DNA from: Microglena sp. YARC
Taxonomy: Eukaryota; Chlorophyta; Chlorophyceae; Chlamydomonadales; Chlamydomonadaceae
Direction: 5' to 3'
NCBI GenBank assembly: GCA_022414725.1
Contig: CM039462.1
Span: 16,367,666 to 16,431,665 of the forward strand
Length of the DNA stretch: 64,000 nt
Positions 24,407 to 35,298 of this stretch are shown here, one piece after another. The position numbers and the translations under genes are program-made. A model generated the notes under the pieces. That model was not told where the DNA came from, ran no database searches, and saw nothing but the letters and a program-made list of their open reading frames with translations. The first letter of the stretch is position 1. Every line of letters begins with the position of its first letter.

Positions 24407-25112
24407 AGCTGCCGAGTGGGAAGCAAGATGAGGTACAGCAAGCCCTCCTCGATGAAGAGGAAGGACGGCTGTCCCGAAGCGGGGGAAGAGGTGTCCTGGA
24501 CATGGTGACTCCTCCTCCTGCAGGCTAGAGGTTGCAACAAAGGCATTGAGAGAAGATTGCAACTAAGATAAACAAGGGGGGAAGGGGGGGGATAACTAAG
24601 GAGGAAATCCTTATTTGACTGTAGCTGTGGCTAGATCTTATTCTGCACCTGGTTGTTGTGGATGAGCTGTCTGTGCTTCTGAAGTGGAGTATGAATTTTG
24701 TGCACCATCTGAAGAAGAGGGTGTGTGTGAAGTTCCTGGCTCAGTGTATGTGGTGCTGTCGATGGGGGCTGCTGAAGTCACTGGGTCTGTGTATCTCCGA
24801 CAGGAGATAGTCCTGAAAAGATTGTAATTTGGAACGAGCTTTAAAAAAAAAGAGCTCTGAGGGAACCGGCATGGAGGAGTGCCTTAGTATATATTTTTTT
24901 TTTTACATAGGGAGGAACCAGGAAAAGGAACAGTAGAGGGAAACATGTAGGGGCGGTCAGGAGAGGGGGATGGTGTGGTGGACCACGTTGAGAAGGAGGG
25001 GGGGGTAAGAGTTGTGTGGACTGGACGGTGGGAGGGACTGGGGAGATGGAGAGAATGAGGAGGGGTACCATAGGTCGGGGGCCCGATGGGTTCCATGTTG
25101 GAAGAAGGGGAA

Positions 25113-25165
<53 letters not shown>

Positions 25166-25328
25166 GGAGGATGAGGAGGAGGAGGAGGAGGAGGAGTAAA
25201 GGGAGGGTAGAAGAAGATTGGGCTGGTAAGAGGTGAGAGGGGATGTGGTGGAGAGGTGGGAACGAGCAGAATGGGAGGGAAGGGGGAAGGAGAGAGGATC
25301 TTGGTCAAAGAAGGTGCTGAAGGGGGGG
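24407..25328. other. Low-complexity host DNA with a 52-base G run
   Basis: Contains a retroposon tail motif (T tract at ~24,892 then ACATAGGGAGGAACCAGG) and an uninterrupted run of 52 G at 25,113-25,164 followed by GGA repeats. ORFs through it are compositional. Confidence 0.6.
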
Positions 25329-25852
25329 CTACCAGGGAGGGAGAGGGAGGTGAGAAAGGGTGGAAGGCAGTGGAGGAAGGGGTTTTTTGGGGGGTGGGAT
25401 GATATCCACGATGAAGACAGCAGCGTTTGCGTTCACGCCAAGACTGTTGTTGAGGATAATGACCGCCCCCGGGATGGGAGCAAGGGGGAAGTTGGAAAGG
25501 TGTGCAGGAATTGCCTTGTTGCCGGCAGCTGAAAGGATGGCCTCAGGAAGGCCAATGCGTGCGCATGTGGAGGGTACGTTGAAGAATTTTAGGCGGCGGT
25601 GTGAAGAGGTGAGAGGGGGAGGAGCAGAGGATAGGGTGATGAGGATCTGTCGCTGTCCCCACTCCACAGTGAAGTTGAATGGGAGAGCCGCCTGGAAAGG
25701 TCAGCGTAATATCGGCCAGTGGGCTCAAGTACAATGCACCAATAATATTTTTCGTGGGACCCGCATCGCCCCATAGGCGGCATACCATGGAGAAGGGGGA
25801 TGAAGTACTAGAGGAGGAAGGTGCGAAAGGCTGGCAGCTCTTGGGGGTCAAC
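25329..25852 (-). pseudogene. LINE-like ORF, downstream part, split by the Copia insertion
   Basis: Minus-strand frames give protein-like sequence (for example RLKFFNVPSTCARIGLPEAI and PLADITLTFPGGS) that shifts frame near 25,640. The upstream part of the same ORF continues at 31,585-31,757 beyond the Copia element. When the element and one TCAAC are removed, the frame is continuous across the site. It resembles a nucleic-acid-binding ORF1 of a LINE, but I cannot name the family. Confidence 0.45.
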
Positions 25853-26595
25853 TGTAAAATAAATAGGCTGGGGACCAAAGAGAGAGTAAGTGGTAATTAC
25901 ATCAGAAACAAAACAACTACAAAGAGAGGCGAATGCCTTAGAACTGACAAGTGGGAACAGGCAATGTACAAGAAGCAGGCGAAGAGCCTTCAATATCTAA
26001 GCAAAGCAATTAGGACTAAGAGTCAGAGTATCAAAGCAGAGAGAAAGAGAGAGCTGCAAACAAAGCTAAACAACTAGCTTTGAACAAATGCGCGCAGTCA
26101 GGTGCGCGCGAACAGATTCGCTCGGTCTGATGCGCGCGAACAGATGTGCGCGAGTCTCAGCTTTCTGGAGCACCAAAGATCATAGCAAGAGACGCAGTAA
26201 TGGCAGCAGAACAGTAAATCTTACCTGGGGACCAAAGAGAGAGTAAGTGGTACTCTGCTCTCGTGAGTCCCCTCTTATACTGTTCGGGAGGGAATCTACG
26301 GAAGGCATCTTTGGAAGATTCCACCGGTAGATTCCTTCAGTAGCTACCGCGAAGCATCCCTAAACCGGCCATCGGGTGGTAACAACCGGTTGGCCAGCAG
26401 GGCTATCTTCTACTCACAAAACACAGCACAGCATAGTACTACTGGCTCAGTGGTGTAACGCCATGAGCTATACGGAGATTCGACAAGGGTTCGATTCCCC
26501 CTGGGGGCAGCGTTTTGCCTTTACCTAATTAGCATGACATGAAGTCTAGTCCGACATCAAATATCACAAGGCAAGTGCTGACTGATATTCTAACA
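25853..26595 (-). repeat. 3' LTR of the Copia element
   Basis: 743 bp, equal in length to the partner at 30,842-31,584. On the minus strand it begins TGTTAGAATATC, directly preceded by a short purine run (GAGTGGGAG), the likely polypurine tract at about 26,596-26,604. It contains a tRNA-like segment on the plus strand at 26,436-26,516. Confidence 0.95.
26436..26516 (+). promoter_or_regulatory. Pol III promoter-like (tRNA-like) segment inside the LTR
   Basis: A-box consensus TGGCTCAGTGG at 26,443-26,453, B-box consensus GGTTCGATTCC at 26,488-26,498 and a TTTT at 26,513-26,516 have tRNA spacing. The 5' acceptor strand does not pair with the 3' TGGGGGC, so no mature tRNA is expected. The same segment is at 31,425-31,505 in the other LTR. 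It lies antisense to the retrotransposon's own transcription. Confidence 0.55.
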
Positions 26596-26622
26596 CTCCC
26601 ACTCGTGACTGACTGAATGTTC

Positions 26623-27520
26623 CTACTTGTTGGTAACTCCCAACCCGAGCCTGCACAGCTCAAACTTGCACCTAGGCAGGATTTTAGTGAGTACATCTGC
26701 CCATTTCTCAGTGGAGATGTAGGTGAAGGTCACCTCTGACCTTGCCACTTGCTCACGTGCAAAGTGGTGCACAACATCAATATGCTTCGTGCGCACGCAG
26801 GAGATGGGGTTCTTCAGTAGCTTAATGGCTGCTTGGTTGTCACCGTAGATAGGTACTGCTCCTAGCACCATTCCAAACTCAGGTAGAAGCTTTCTGAACC
26901 AGAGTGCTTCCTTGACAGCTGCACCAGCAGCCATGTACTCAGCCTCTGTGGTGGAGTGCGCCACCGTGGGCTGCAGTCGGCTCTGCCAGGAAACCACAGC
27001 TCCATTCAGCCTGAAAGCGTAGCCAGTCGTCGACCTGCGTGTGTCAGTGTCTCCAGCGAAGTCTGAGTCAGCGAAGCCCTGAAGCTCCAGCAGATCACTG
27101 CCTCCAAAGAAACAACCCATAGTCCAGAGTGCAGAAATGTACGCCAACAAATGCTTTGCAGCAGCCAGGTGGTCCTCAGTGGGGTTTGCCATGTATCTGG
27201 CCAAAGCTCCCACTGACTGTGAGAGGTCAGGCATGGTGCACACTGCAAGATACATCAGAGACCCAATGATCTCGCTGTAGCTCACAACAGTCTGGTCCAT
27301 AGGCTCTCCTGCCTTGGTCAGCTTGGTGGCTGGGGATAGTGGCACCTTCTTTGACTTGGCATGTGAGGCAAACTTGTCCATGAGGTCAGCCACATACCAT
27401 TTCTGAGTCAAGAGGAGTGTCTTCATCCCTCTGTCCCTGATGATGTCCATACCAAGGTAGAAGGAGGATTCCCCCATGTCCTTGATTTTGAAGACTTCAG
27501 CCAGCTTGGTTTTCACCAGT
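26623..27520 (-). CDS. Copia reverse transcriptase C-terminal part and RNase H
   Basis: A 297-codon open stretch. It begins in the reverse transcriptase thumb (FYLGMDIIRDRG), continues through the connection (MYLAVCTMPDLSQSVGALAR) and holds a complete RNase H. RNase H signatures are FADSDFAGDTDTRRSTTGYA, STTEAEYMA, IYGDNQAAIKL and the terminal RTKHIDVVHHFAREQV. RNase H removes the RNA template during reverse transcription. The stop at 26,623 lies 28 bp from the 3' LTR, as expected for the end of pol. The Met is only the first in the frame; the true polyprotein starts far upstream. Confidence 0.93.
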
Positions 27521-28270
27521 GTGACTCCTTCCGCTAAACGGCAATCAGGATGTCGTCGACATGGATCAGCACATAGGTCCAGTCACCAGAGCCAGCCATC
27601 ATGATGAACAATCCAGGGTCGGCCACAGAGGCATTAAAGCCAATGGCCTCCAGCTGGGAGCGCAAGTTTGCATACCAAGCACGGGGGCTCTGCTTCAGAC
27701 CATAGAGAGTCTTGCGCAAAATGGCATGCGGCGGTCGCTTCCCCAACAGCAAAACCTGGAGGTTGCTGCATCCACAGATCCTCTTCCAGTTCCCCATTGA
27801 GGAACGCGTTGGCAACGTCCAGCTGATGCAGTTCAAAGATCGCGGTGAGCTGTGACAGCCAAGAGGGTGCGCAGAGTCGCGTGCTTCCCTACAGGTGCAT
27901 ATATCTCATTGTAGTCGAGACCCTCCCGCTGCCTGCATCCAACAACTACAGGCGAGCCTTGTAGCGCTCGATGTTACCGGCAGCGTCTCGCTTCCTCTTG
28001 AAGATCCACTTGACAGGGAGTACATTGGTTCCAGGGGGTCTGTCCTCAACCTCCCAAGTCTTGTTGTGGAGCAGAGCTGCATACTCTTCATCCATTGCAA
28101 GCTTCCACTGCTGAGCTTCGGGACCTGCAAGAGCTTCCTTCACAGACAACTGGCTCAGGCTGAAGTTCAACAACAGCAGCTGAGCTGGCCCACCACTCTG
28201 AAGGTGCCTGCCTGAGTCTGGATGATCGCCGCGGAGGAGGTGCATCTTGAGTAGGCAGTGGAGCAATGTC
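27520..28270 (-). pseudogene. Copia reverse transcriptase, frameshifted
   Basis: Fragments in different frames cover the start of the domain (WKLAMDEEYAALLHNKTWE, LPVKWIFKRKRDAAGNIERY) and the core (LRKTLYGLKQSPRAWY and the catalytic HVDDILIAV, the family's YVDD box). Frame changes lie near 27,950, 27,840 and 27,530. Catalytic aspartates are retained. Confidence 0.88.
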
Positions 28271-28289
28271 TCATCTTCCTCAATCTGAG

Positions 28290-29500
28290 TCAGTATCCTT
28301 GTGGCAAAGGGGGTAAGTCTTCGTCCTCACTGTCAGCTTCATCCGTCGGGGTAGTGGGTGCCGCTGGTGAGGTGCCAGAAGGTGCACTAACTGGTTCCTC
28401 ATCAGGTTCCAGCTTGATGTCTACAATGCACAGTGGCTCATCATTCATATGGGCCGGTGGCGTCGGCGTGTTGTATGGGAAGACACCCTCATGGAATGTA
28501 ACATCCCGAGCACACGCACAGTCTTGCCGTCTGGATCCAGGATCCGGTATGCCTTGGAGTTGGCCTCGTACCCAATGAAGACACCTGGTCTGCTTACAGC
28601 ATCCAGCTTGCGCCGCTTCAGCTTGGGCACATGGGCAAAGGCCTTGCACCAAAAATCTTGAAGTGGGATACTTCTGGGACTGACCCTGTCAGCAGCTGGT
28701 GAGGCGTAAGCTCCCGGCCACTGACTGGGGAGGCATTCCTTAAGGTGTTAGCTGTCTGTAGGCCTTCAGCCCAAAGGTAGAAGGGGGCACCACTGTGAAG
28801 CAGGAGGGCCCTAACCTTTTCCATTAGGGTCCTGTTCAAACGCTCCGCCGCGCCATTGCTCTCGGGGCTGTAAGGGGCTGTGGTTTGATGGACAATCCTC
28901 TGGAAGCAAAGAAGGCAGCGAGTTCACCATTGCAGAATTCTCCTCCTCTGTCCGAGCGCACTATCTTGACAGTGATGCCATGTTGAGTCTGCAGCATGAG
29001 AATGAGGTCATGCAGGGCTGCTGATGCTGGTCCTTGGTCTTCAGCATGATGACAAAGCTGTACCTGGAGTGGTCCTCCAACACACCCAGGAAGTACTTGC
29101 TCTGCCCTAGAGAGGCAGGTGTGATAGGACCACATAGGTCCACATGAAGCAATCCCTTCACAGGTGCTGACTTACTGGCAGGAAAAGATCGCGGGTCTGC
29201 TTCGAAGCACGCAAGCCTCGCAGGGATCCTTGAAGTCCTTGAATGCCTCAGCTTCTACCTTCATGCCATGTACCATCTGCTTGGCCTGCAGAGTGGCCAA
29301 GTTTGTCATCCCAGATGACCAAACCTGGCATGCCAAAGCTCCGGCGTCTCAACTGCAGCGCACACAGTACCGTCAGTAAAAAGAGGAGCAACTGGCATGT
29401 CTGCCTCGGGCACCATCCCCCTCCACCTCATACACGCCGTTGATGCAAACCGCTTCGATGCGCACACCATTCTTGGGCAAAGATACAACGTGTGTCGTCC
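28290..29500 (-). pseudogene. Copia integrase, frameshifted
   Basis: The HHCC zinc module is split (WHARFGHLG near 29,310; DPCEACVLR near 29,215). Catalytic residues are readable: first Asp in LLHVDLCGPI (~29,150), second Asp in VRSDRGGEF (~28,950) and Glu followed by NRTLMEKVRALLLH (~28,840). A C-terminal linker with an acidic stretch follows at 28,290-28,650. At least four frame changes occur. Confidence 0.87.
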
Positions 29501-29950
29501 CAGTATTCTATCTGAGCTCCGTTCCGCATAACGCTTGAGAGGGAGATCAGATTTCTGGCAGATGCAGGGACATAATGGACATTCTGCAGCTGAACATACT
29601 CTCCATTTACAGATTCCAGGAAGACGTTGCCAGCGTACTCTGCCCGATGTCCCACTCCGTCAGCAAACCTGAATTGGACTGGTGTATCCAGGTGTCTGAT
29701 GTTCACAAAGCAGATCGCGGTCCCCCGTGATGTTGTGGGAAGCACTGAGTCCAGCATCCAGTCACTTCACCAATCAAAGGGGGCAAGTCCTCATCAGTGA
29801 GTGCAGCAGTGCCACCCGAGCAGGTGAAGGCAGTGGCGACTGTGGCGTTGTTACCCGGCTGGGTCTTGGGAGTATACTTCCCGGAGGCTTTGTCAGATTT
29901 CTTCTTGCGACAATCCTTTGCAATGTGACCCGCGTTACCACAGTAGTAGC
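29428..29950 (-). pseudogene. Copia CCHC zinc knuckle and protease region
   Basis: A CCHC zinc knuckle, TCYYCGNAGHIAKDCRKKK, lies at about 29,893-29,950 (CX2CX4HX4C) and would bind genomic RNA in Gag. Downstream is an aspartic-protease-like LDS followed by the region NVHYVPASARNLISLSS that precedes the integrase zinc module. The DSG-type active site is disturbed by an indel near 29,745. Confidence 0.8.
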
Positions 29951-30540
29951 AGGTCCTCTTGTCCCTGTCGTGGTCTGACCCGGACGAGCCTGACCTGGAC
30001 GATGGGGGGGTGCCGCCATGTCCAGCAAGAGCAGAGCGTGGTCCTCAGCTCTAGTACGATCATCCTTCCTACTCATCTTGCTTCAGCAATCAAGAGTCTG
30101 GCCAGGACATCACTCAGATCCGAGTTGTCCTCTGCCTCCAGGATTTGGACTGCAGTGTCAAACTCCTTAGGCAGTCCATTCAACACAGTGCTGATCAGGT
30201 CAGCAAGAAGAGGTGGTATCCCCTGCTGCCTGCAGCTGATCCCTGAGTGACTCCGCACGGGCAGTGTACTTGGCTACAGTCTCCTTGGGCTCCTTCTTCA
30301 GTTGCGCCAGCTCTCGGCGCATCAGATTCAAGCGAGCCCTGGACTTGTTTTGTGCAGCTCCTCAAGCTTCAACCACATGCCCTTGGCAGTCTTCTCATTC
30401 TTGATGAAGGGCAGGAGGTGATCCTTCACCTGAATGACCAGCAAGGATCTTGCTTGCAGATCATCCTCAGGGTCCACCGTGTCCTCTGAAATAGCCTTGG
30501 ACACCTTCTTCAAGGCAAGGCATATGCCATCATCCTAACA
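29950..30540 (-). pseudogene. Copia gag, frameshifted
   Basis: Fragments LLPFIKNEKTAKGMWLKLEE (30,370-30,430), a middle part reading LNLMRRELAQLKKEPKETVA and LISTVLNGLPKEFDTAVQIL (30,130-30,195) follow the usual Copia Gag layout in order. A one-base loss near 30,345 breaks the frame. Confidence 0.8.
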
Positions 30541-30818
30541 CTCCAGACCCCATAATTGTTGTCATCCAACTTGGGCATAGAGACCCTTGTGTCTCCATTG
30601 TAAAGCAGATGGATGAGGTAGAGAAGGTTGCAGAGGGGGGTTTGCAGTCCAGCAAAAAGATGGAGCAGTCCAGCTTCAAGACAACTATGCAGTCCAGCAC
30701 AGTACTAGGAGCTGAAGAAGAGGGGGGCTGTGCAGTCCAGCAAACAAAGCAGTCCAGCTAAAAGGAGGGGCAATCCAGCCAGCTCCAATTCAATCCGCAG
30801 TGGGGTGCAATCCAGCAC
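30541..30818 (-). other. Copia untranslated leader
   Basis: Between the primer site and gag, a short word CAGTCCAGC (plus strand) recurs about seven times at 30,640-30,815. No ORF is seen. The likely start of gag lies between this and 30,540. Confidence 0.5.
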
Positions 30819-30841
30819 TTTAGCGCGATGAGCCCATAACC
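30819..30841 (-). promoter_or_regulatory. Primer binding site, half-initiator-tRNA type
   Basis: The plus strand reads GAGCCCATAACC right up to the LTR edge at 30,842. That is the anticodon-loop side of initiator tRNA-Met (AGCGYG..GRGCCCATAACC), not its 3' end. Drosophila copia is primed in this way by a 5' half of the initiator tRNA. Confidence 0.75.
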
Positions 30842-31584
30842 TGTAAAATAAATAGGCTGGGGACCAAAGAGAGAGTAAGTGGTAATTACATCAGAAACAA
30901 AACAACTACAAAGAGAGGCGAATGCCTTAGAACTGACAAGTGGGAACAGGCAATGTACAAGAAGCAGGCGAAGAGCCTTCAATATCTAAGCAAAGCATTT
31001 AGGACTAAGAGTCAGAGTATCAAAGCAGAGTGAAAGAGAGAGCTGCAAACAAAGCTAAACAACTAGCTTTGAACAAATGCGCGCAGTCAGGTGCGCGCGA
31101 ACAGATTCGCTCGGTCTGATGCGCGCGAACAGATGTGCGCGAGTCTCAGCTTTCTGGAGCACCAAAGATCATAGCAAGAGACGCAGTAATGGCAGCAGAA
31201 CAGTAAATCTTACCTGGGGACCAAAGAGAGAGTAAGTGGTACTCTGCTCTCGTGAGTCCTCTTTTATACTGTTCGGGAGGGAATCTACGGAAGGCATCTT
31301 TGGAAGATTCCACCGGTAGATTCCTTCAGTAGCTACCGCGAAGCATCCCTAAACCGGCCATCGGGCGGTAACAACCGGTTGGCCAGCAGGGCTATCTTCT
31401 ACTCACAAAACACAGCACAGCATAGTACTACTGGCTCAGTGGTGTAACGCCATGAGTTATACGGAGATTCGACAAGGGTTCGATTCCCCCTGGGGGCAGC
31501 GTTTTGCCTTTACCTAATTAGCATGACATGAAGTCTAGTCCGACATCAAATATAACAAGGCAAGTGCTGACTGATATTCTAACA
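30842..31584 (-). repeat. 5' LTR of the Copia element
   Basis: 743 bp, about 99% identical to 25,853-26,595 with only substitutions. It should hold the promoter for the minus-strand transcript. The tRNA-like segment is at 31,425-31,505. Confidence 0.95.
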
Positions 31585-31757
31585 TCAACTGCTGCTTTAC
31601 CTACTTCCTCTAAGAAGGTGTGCGGGCATGGAAGGATGTGCGAGACTTGGGAGCTGGTCATCCATGGGGCTTGCTGTAGAGTCTGAAGGATGTCTCGCAC
31701 ATCAGTGGTCCGATGGGATTTTCTCAGCATGTGCTGAGCCATGGGTGGAACCTGCAT
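31585..31757 (-). pseudogene. LINE-like ORF, upstream part
   Basis: A minus-strand frame with VRDILQTLQQAPWMTSSQ and FLEEVGKAAVD runs into the Copia insertion site and continues in frame at 25,852 on the other side. It is therefore the pre-insertion ORF. Confidence 0.5.
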
Positions 31758-31878
31758 GGGGCTGTCAGAGAAAAGGAATAGGTGAGGCCATGATAGCTGA
31801 AAGGGGCTAGGAGAAGTAAACCAGGGGTAGGATTGACTCCCATGTGCACAAGGGAGGGCTGAAAGTGGGTGGGGATAC

Positions 31879-32470
31879 TCATGTGTTAAACCTCAAGAAG
31901 CATGAATACGGGCAGACTTTGGGGACCAGCTGATCCAGCAAGGCCTCCCCCCCCACCAGAGGCAAGAGCTCTTGGAACCATGGCTGATTAGTCTTTAAGA
32001 GGACCTCCAACTGGACCCAACAACCTGGGGGCTCATCCTCCATGATGATACTGAGGTGAACCTTCTTGAACTCTCTGTGCGCCATGCACGTGAGGCCCTT
32101 CTTCACCAACATATCATGCAACAACCCCCAGTTCCCCATTTTGTGCGAGATTATACCAAGGGAATGTGCTGCTTGGCCAGGCTGTGGAGCATTCTACCCC
32201 CCTCCACCTTGGACACTCAACCCTAGCACTTACCTGAACTGCTAGGCCTCCATGGTCTGAATCCCGATGGATTGCCTCAGCAACAGCAAGAGAGCGCTCG
32301 TTGTCACCCCTATTCCAGTCCCGTTCTACAGACCTCCCACAGAAAAAAAAAGGAAAAAAGAAAAAAGAAAAAAAACTCTTGGGTGGACTTGCAACGTGTC
32401 CGCCGACCCCGTCCAGGCCCGGCAGAGAGAACTGCACAAGACAAAGACGAACCTCAACTCTCCTCCCTTC
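31879..32470 (-). mobile_element. Second LINE-like copy, inverted relative to 21.5-22.1 kb
   Basis: Reverse complement of about 21,480-22,100, including the stretch reading EDEPPGCW and the segment CAACGAGCGCTCT. An A-rich interruption (32,341-32,377) is present only here. Confidence 0.65.
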
Positions 32471-35298
32471 CGAGCCCCCCCACTTCCTCCTGCCTCTCAG
32501 AATCCTCCATCTCCTCCCTCTCATCCCTGCTCCTTCATTTCAGCTGCTCAGATACCTAGTAGACGAAGCTTTGAGGCGACAATTGGAGCTGGGGTCCTTT
32601 TTTTTTTTTTCGCGGCCTAGCGAAATGTCTCTCATCGGCGCCTTATGACTTTGCTGCGAAGCTGCTTCGGCCAATTCGGCTGGAGCGACTGCAATTTCGC
32701 TGGGCTATGGAGCGTGCTCAGTGCCCCATTTGAGTGTTAAGACGCTCATGCCAGTCTAATCCAGGCTACTTCTGCCCCTCCAGAGGTCAGTCTTAGGAAG
32801 GCCAGACCTACTGGAGGGGGGCAGGCTATTCTCTTCAAGTTAATTCGGGACCACCGACCCCCATGCCCCTTAGTATTCAGAAGCAGCTCTCTCCTGATTC
32901 CCTTCTTCCGAGCCCCACCCACTTCTCCTGCCTCTCAGAATCCTCCATCTCCTCCCTCTCATCCCTGCTCCTTCATTTCAGCTGCTCAGATACCTAGTAG
33001 ACGAAGCTTTGAGGCGACAATTGGAGCTGGAGGTCCTTTTTTTTCGCCCCTTAGCAATGTCTGCTCTCCCGGCCGCCTTATGACTTTGCTGCGAAGCTGC
33101 TTCGGCCAATTCGGCTGGAGCGACTGCAATTTCGCGGCTATGGGAGCTGCTCAGTGCCCCATTTGAGTGTTACAGAACCTCATGCAGTCTAATCCGCTAC
33201 TCTGCCCTCCAGAGGTCAGCTTAGGAGGCCAGCCTACTGGAGGGGGCAGGCTATTCTCTTCAAGTTATTCGGGACCCACCCCGGCCCCCATCCTTAGTAC
33301 TTCAGAAGCAGCTCTCTCCTGATTCCCTTCTTCCGAGCCCCACCCACTTCCTCCTGCCTCTCAGAATCCTCCATCTCCTCCCTCTCATCCCTGCTCCTTC
33401 ATTTCAGCTGCTCAGATACCTAGTAGACGAAGCTTTGAGGCGACAATTGGAGCTGGAGGTCCTTTTTTCGCCCTAGCAATGTCTGCTCTCCGGCCGCCTT
33501 AGATGATTTGCTGCGAAGCTGCTTCGGCAATTCGGCTGACCGACATTTGATGTGTTACAGACGCTCATCGCCATCCGCTACTCTGCCCTCAGAGGTCGCG
33601 CAGGCTGGCGCATCTCTCCTGATTCCCTTCTATGGGAGCTAGTGCGCCGACAATTGGAGCATTGAGTGTTACAACGCTCAGTCCACGTCAGGTTAATCCG
33701 CTACTCTGCCCCCTCCAGAGGTCAGCTTAGGAGGCCAGCCTACTGGGGGGGGCAGGCTATTCTCTCAAGTTACAATTCGGGACCACCCGACCCCCATCCT
33801 TAGTACTTCAGAAGCAGCTCTCTCCTGATTCCTCTTCCGAGCCCACCCACTCTCCTGCCTCCAGAATCCTCCATCTCCTCCCTCTCATCCCTGCTCCTTC
33901 ATTTCAGCTGCTCAGATAACCTAGTAGACGAAGCTTTGAGGCGACAATTGGAGCTGGAGGTCCTTTTTCGCGCTAGCAATGTCTGCTCCCGGCCGCCTTA
34001 TGACTTTGCTGCGAAGCTGCTTCGGCCAATTCGGCTGGAGCGACTGCAATTTCGCGGCTATGGGAGTGCTCAGGTGCCCCATTTTTTGAGTGTTACAGAC
34101 GCTCATGCAGTCTAATCCGCTACTCTGCCCCCCCAGAGGTCAGCTTAGGAGGCCAGCCTACTGGAGGGGGCAGGCTATTCTCTTCAAGTTAATTCGGGAC
34201 CACCCGACCCCCATCCTTAGTACTTCAGAAAGCAGCTCTCTCCTGATTCCTTCTTCCGAGCCCCACCCACTTCCTCCTGCCTCTCAGAGATCCTCCATCT
34301 CCTCCCTCTCATCCCTGCTCCTTCATTTCAGCTGCCAGATATCCAGTTAGTAACTGAAGCTTTGAAGGCGACAATTGGAGCTGGAGGTCCTTTTTCGCAC
34401 TATGCAATGTCCCTGCTCTCCGGCCGCCTTATGACTTGCTGGCGAAGCTGCTTTCGCCAAATTCGGCTGGAGCGAGCTGCCAATTTCGCGGCTATGGAGC
34501 TGCTCAGTGCCCATTTGAGTGTTACATGACGCTCCTGCAGTCAATCCGCTACTCTGACCCCCCTCCAGAGGTCAGCTAGGGCCAGCCTACTGGAGGGGGG
34601 CAGGCCTATTCTCCTTCAACCAGTTAATTTCGGGACACCCGATCCCCATCCTTCAGTACTGCTCAGCAAGCAGCTCTCTCCTGATCCCTTCTTCCGCAGC
34701 CCCACCCACTTTCCTCCTGCCTCTCAGAATACTCCATTCTCCTCCCTCTCATCCCTGCTCCTTCATTTCAGCTGCTCAGATACCGTAGTAGAACGAAGCT
34801 TTGAAGGCGACAATTGGAGCTGGACAGTCCTTTTTTCGCCCTTAGAATGTCTGCTCTCCGGCCCGCCTTATGACTTTGCTGCGAAGCTGCTTGCCAATTC
34901 GGCTGGAGCGACTGCAATTTCGCGGCTATGGGGAGCTCGCTCTAGTGCCCCATTTGAGTGTTACAGACGCTCCAATGCGTCTAATCCGCTACTTCTGCCC
35001 CTCCAGAGGTCAGCTTAGGAGGCCAGTCCCTACTGGAGGGGGGCAAGGCTATTCTCTTCAAAGTATTCGGAGAGTGAGGAGGGAGCGGGAGAGTTATTGG
35101 GGTACGTGCTGAGCGCATGGCTGACCACCGACCCCCATCCTAGTAGCTTAGAAAAGCTCTCTCCTGATTCCCTCTCCGAGCCCCACCCACTTCCTTCCCT
35201 GCCTCTCAGAAATCCTCCATCCTCCTCTCATATCATCCTGCTCTCTTCATTTCAGCTGCTCAGATACCTAGTAGACGAAGCTTTGAGGCGACAATTGC
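32471..35298. repeat. ~430-bp tandem array running into the assembly gap
   Basis: The landmark TTTCAGCTGCTCAGATACC recurs near 32,541, 32,979, 33,405, 33,905, 34,329, 34,769 and 35,253. Spacing is 424-440 bp, with two longer spacings where units are scrambled (33,500-33,700 and just before the gap). Indels between copies are frequent and become denser toward the gap, as in poorly polished sequence. No gene is supported. Confidence 0.9.

Larger units (their letters stand above)
25853..31584 (-). mobile_element. Full-length Ty1/copia LTR retrotransposon
   Basis: A 5,732-bp element read on the minus strand. It is bounded by two 743-bp LTRs that start TG and end CA in either orientation, and is flanked by a perfect 5-bp duplication TCAAC (25,848-25,852 and 31,585-31,589). 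Internal order on the minus strand is gag, CCHC zinc knuckle, protease, integrase, reverse transcriptase, RNase H; integrase before reverse transcriptase defines Ty1/copia. The LTRs differ at about seven positions and no indels, which suggests a recent insertion. The coding region has several frameshifts, so this copy looks non-autonomous unless they are sequencing errors. Confidence 0.95.

Noticed and set aside
26436..26516. A functional tRNA gene in the LTR
   Set aside because: A and B boxes are perfect, but the acceptor stem cannot pair and the D stem is irregular.
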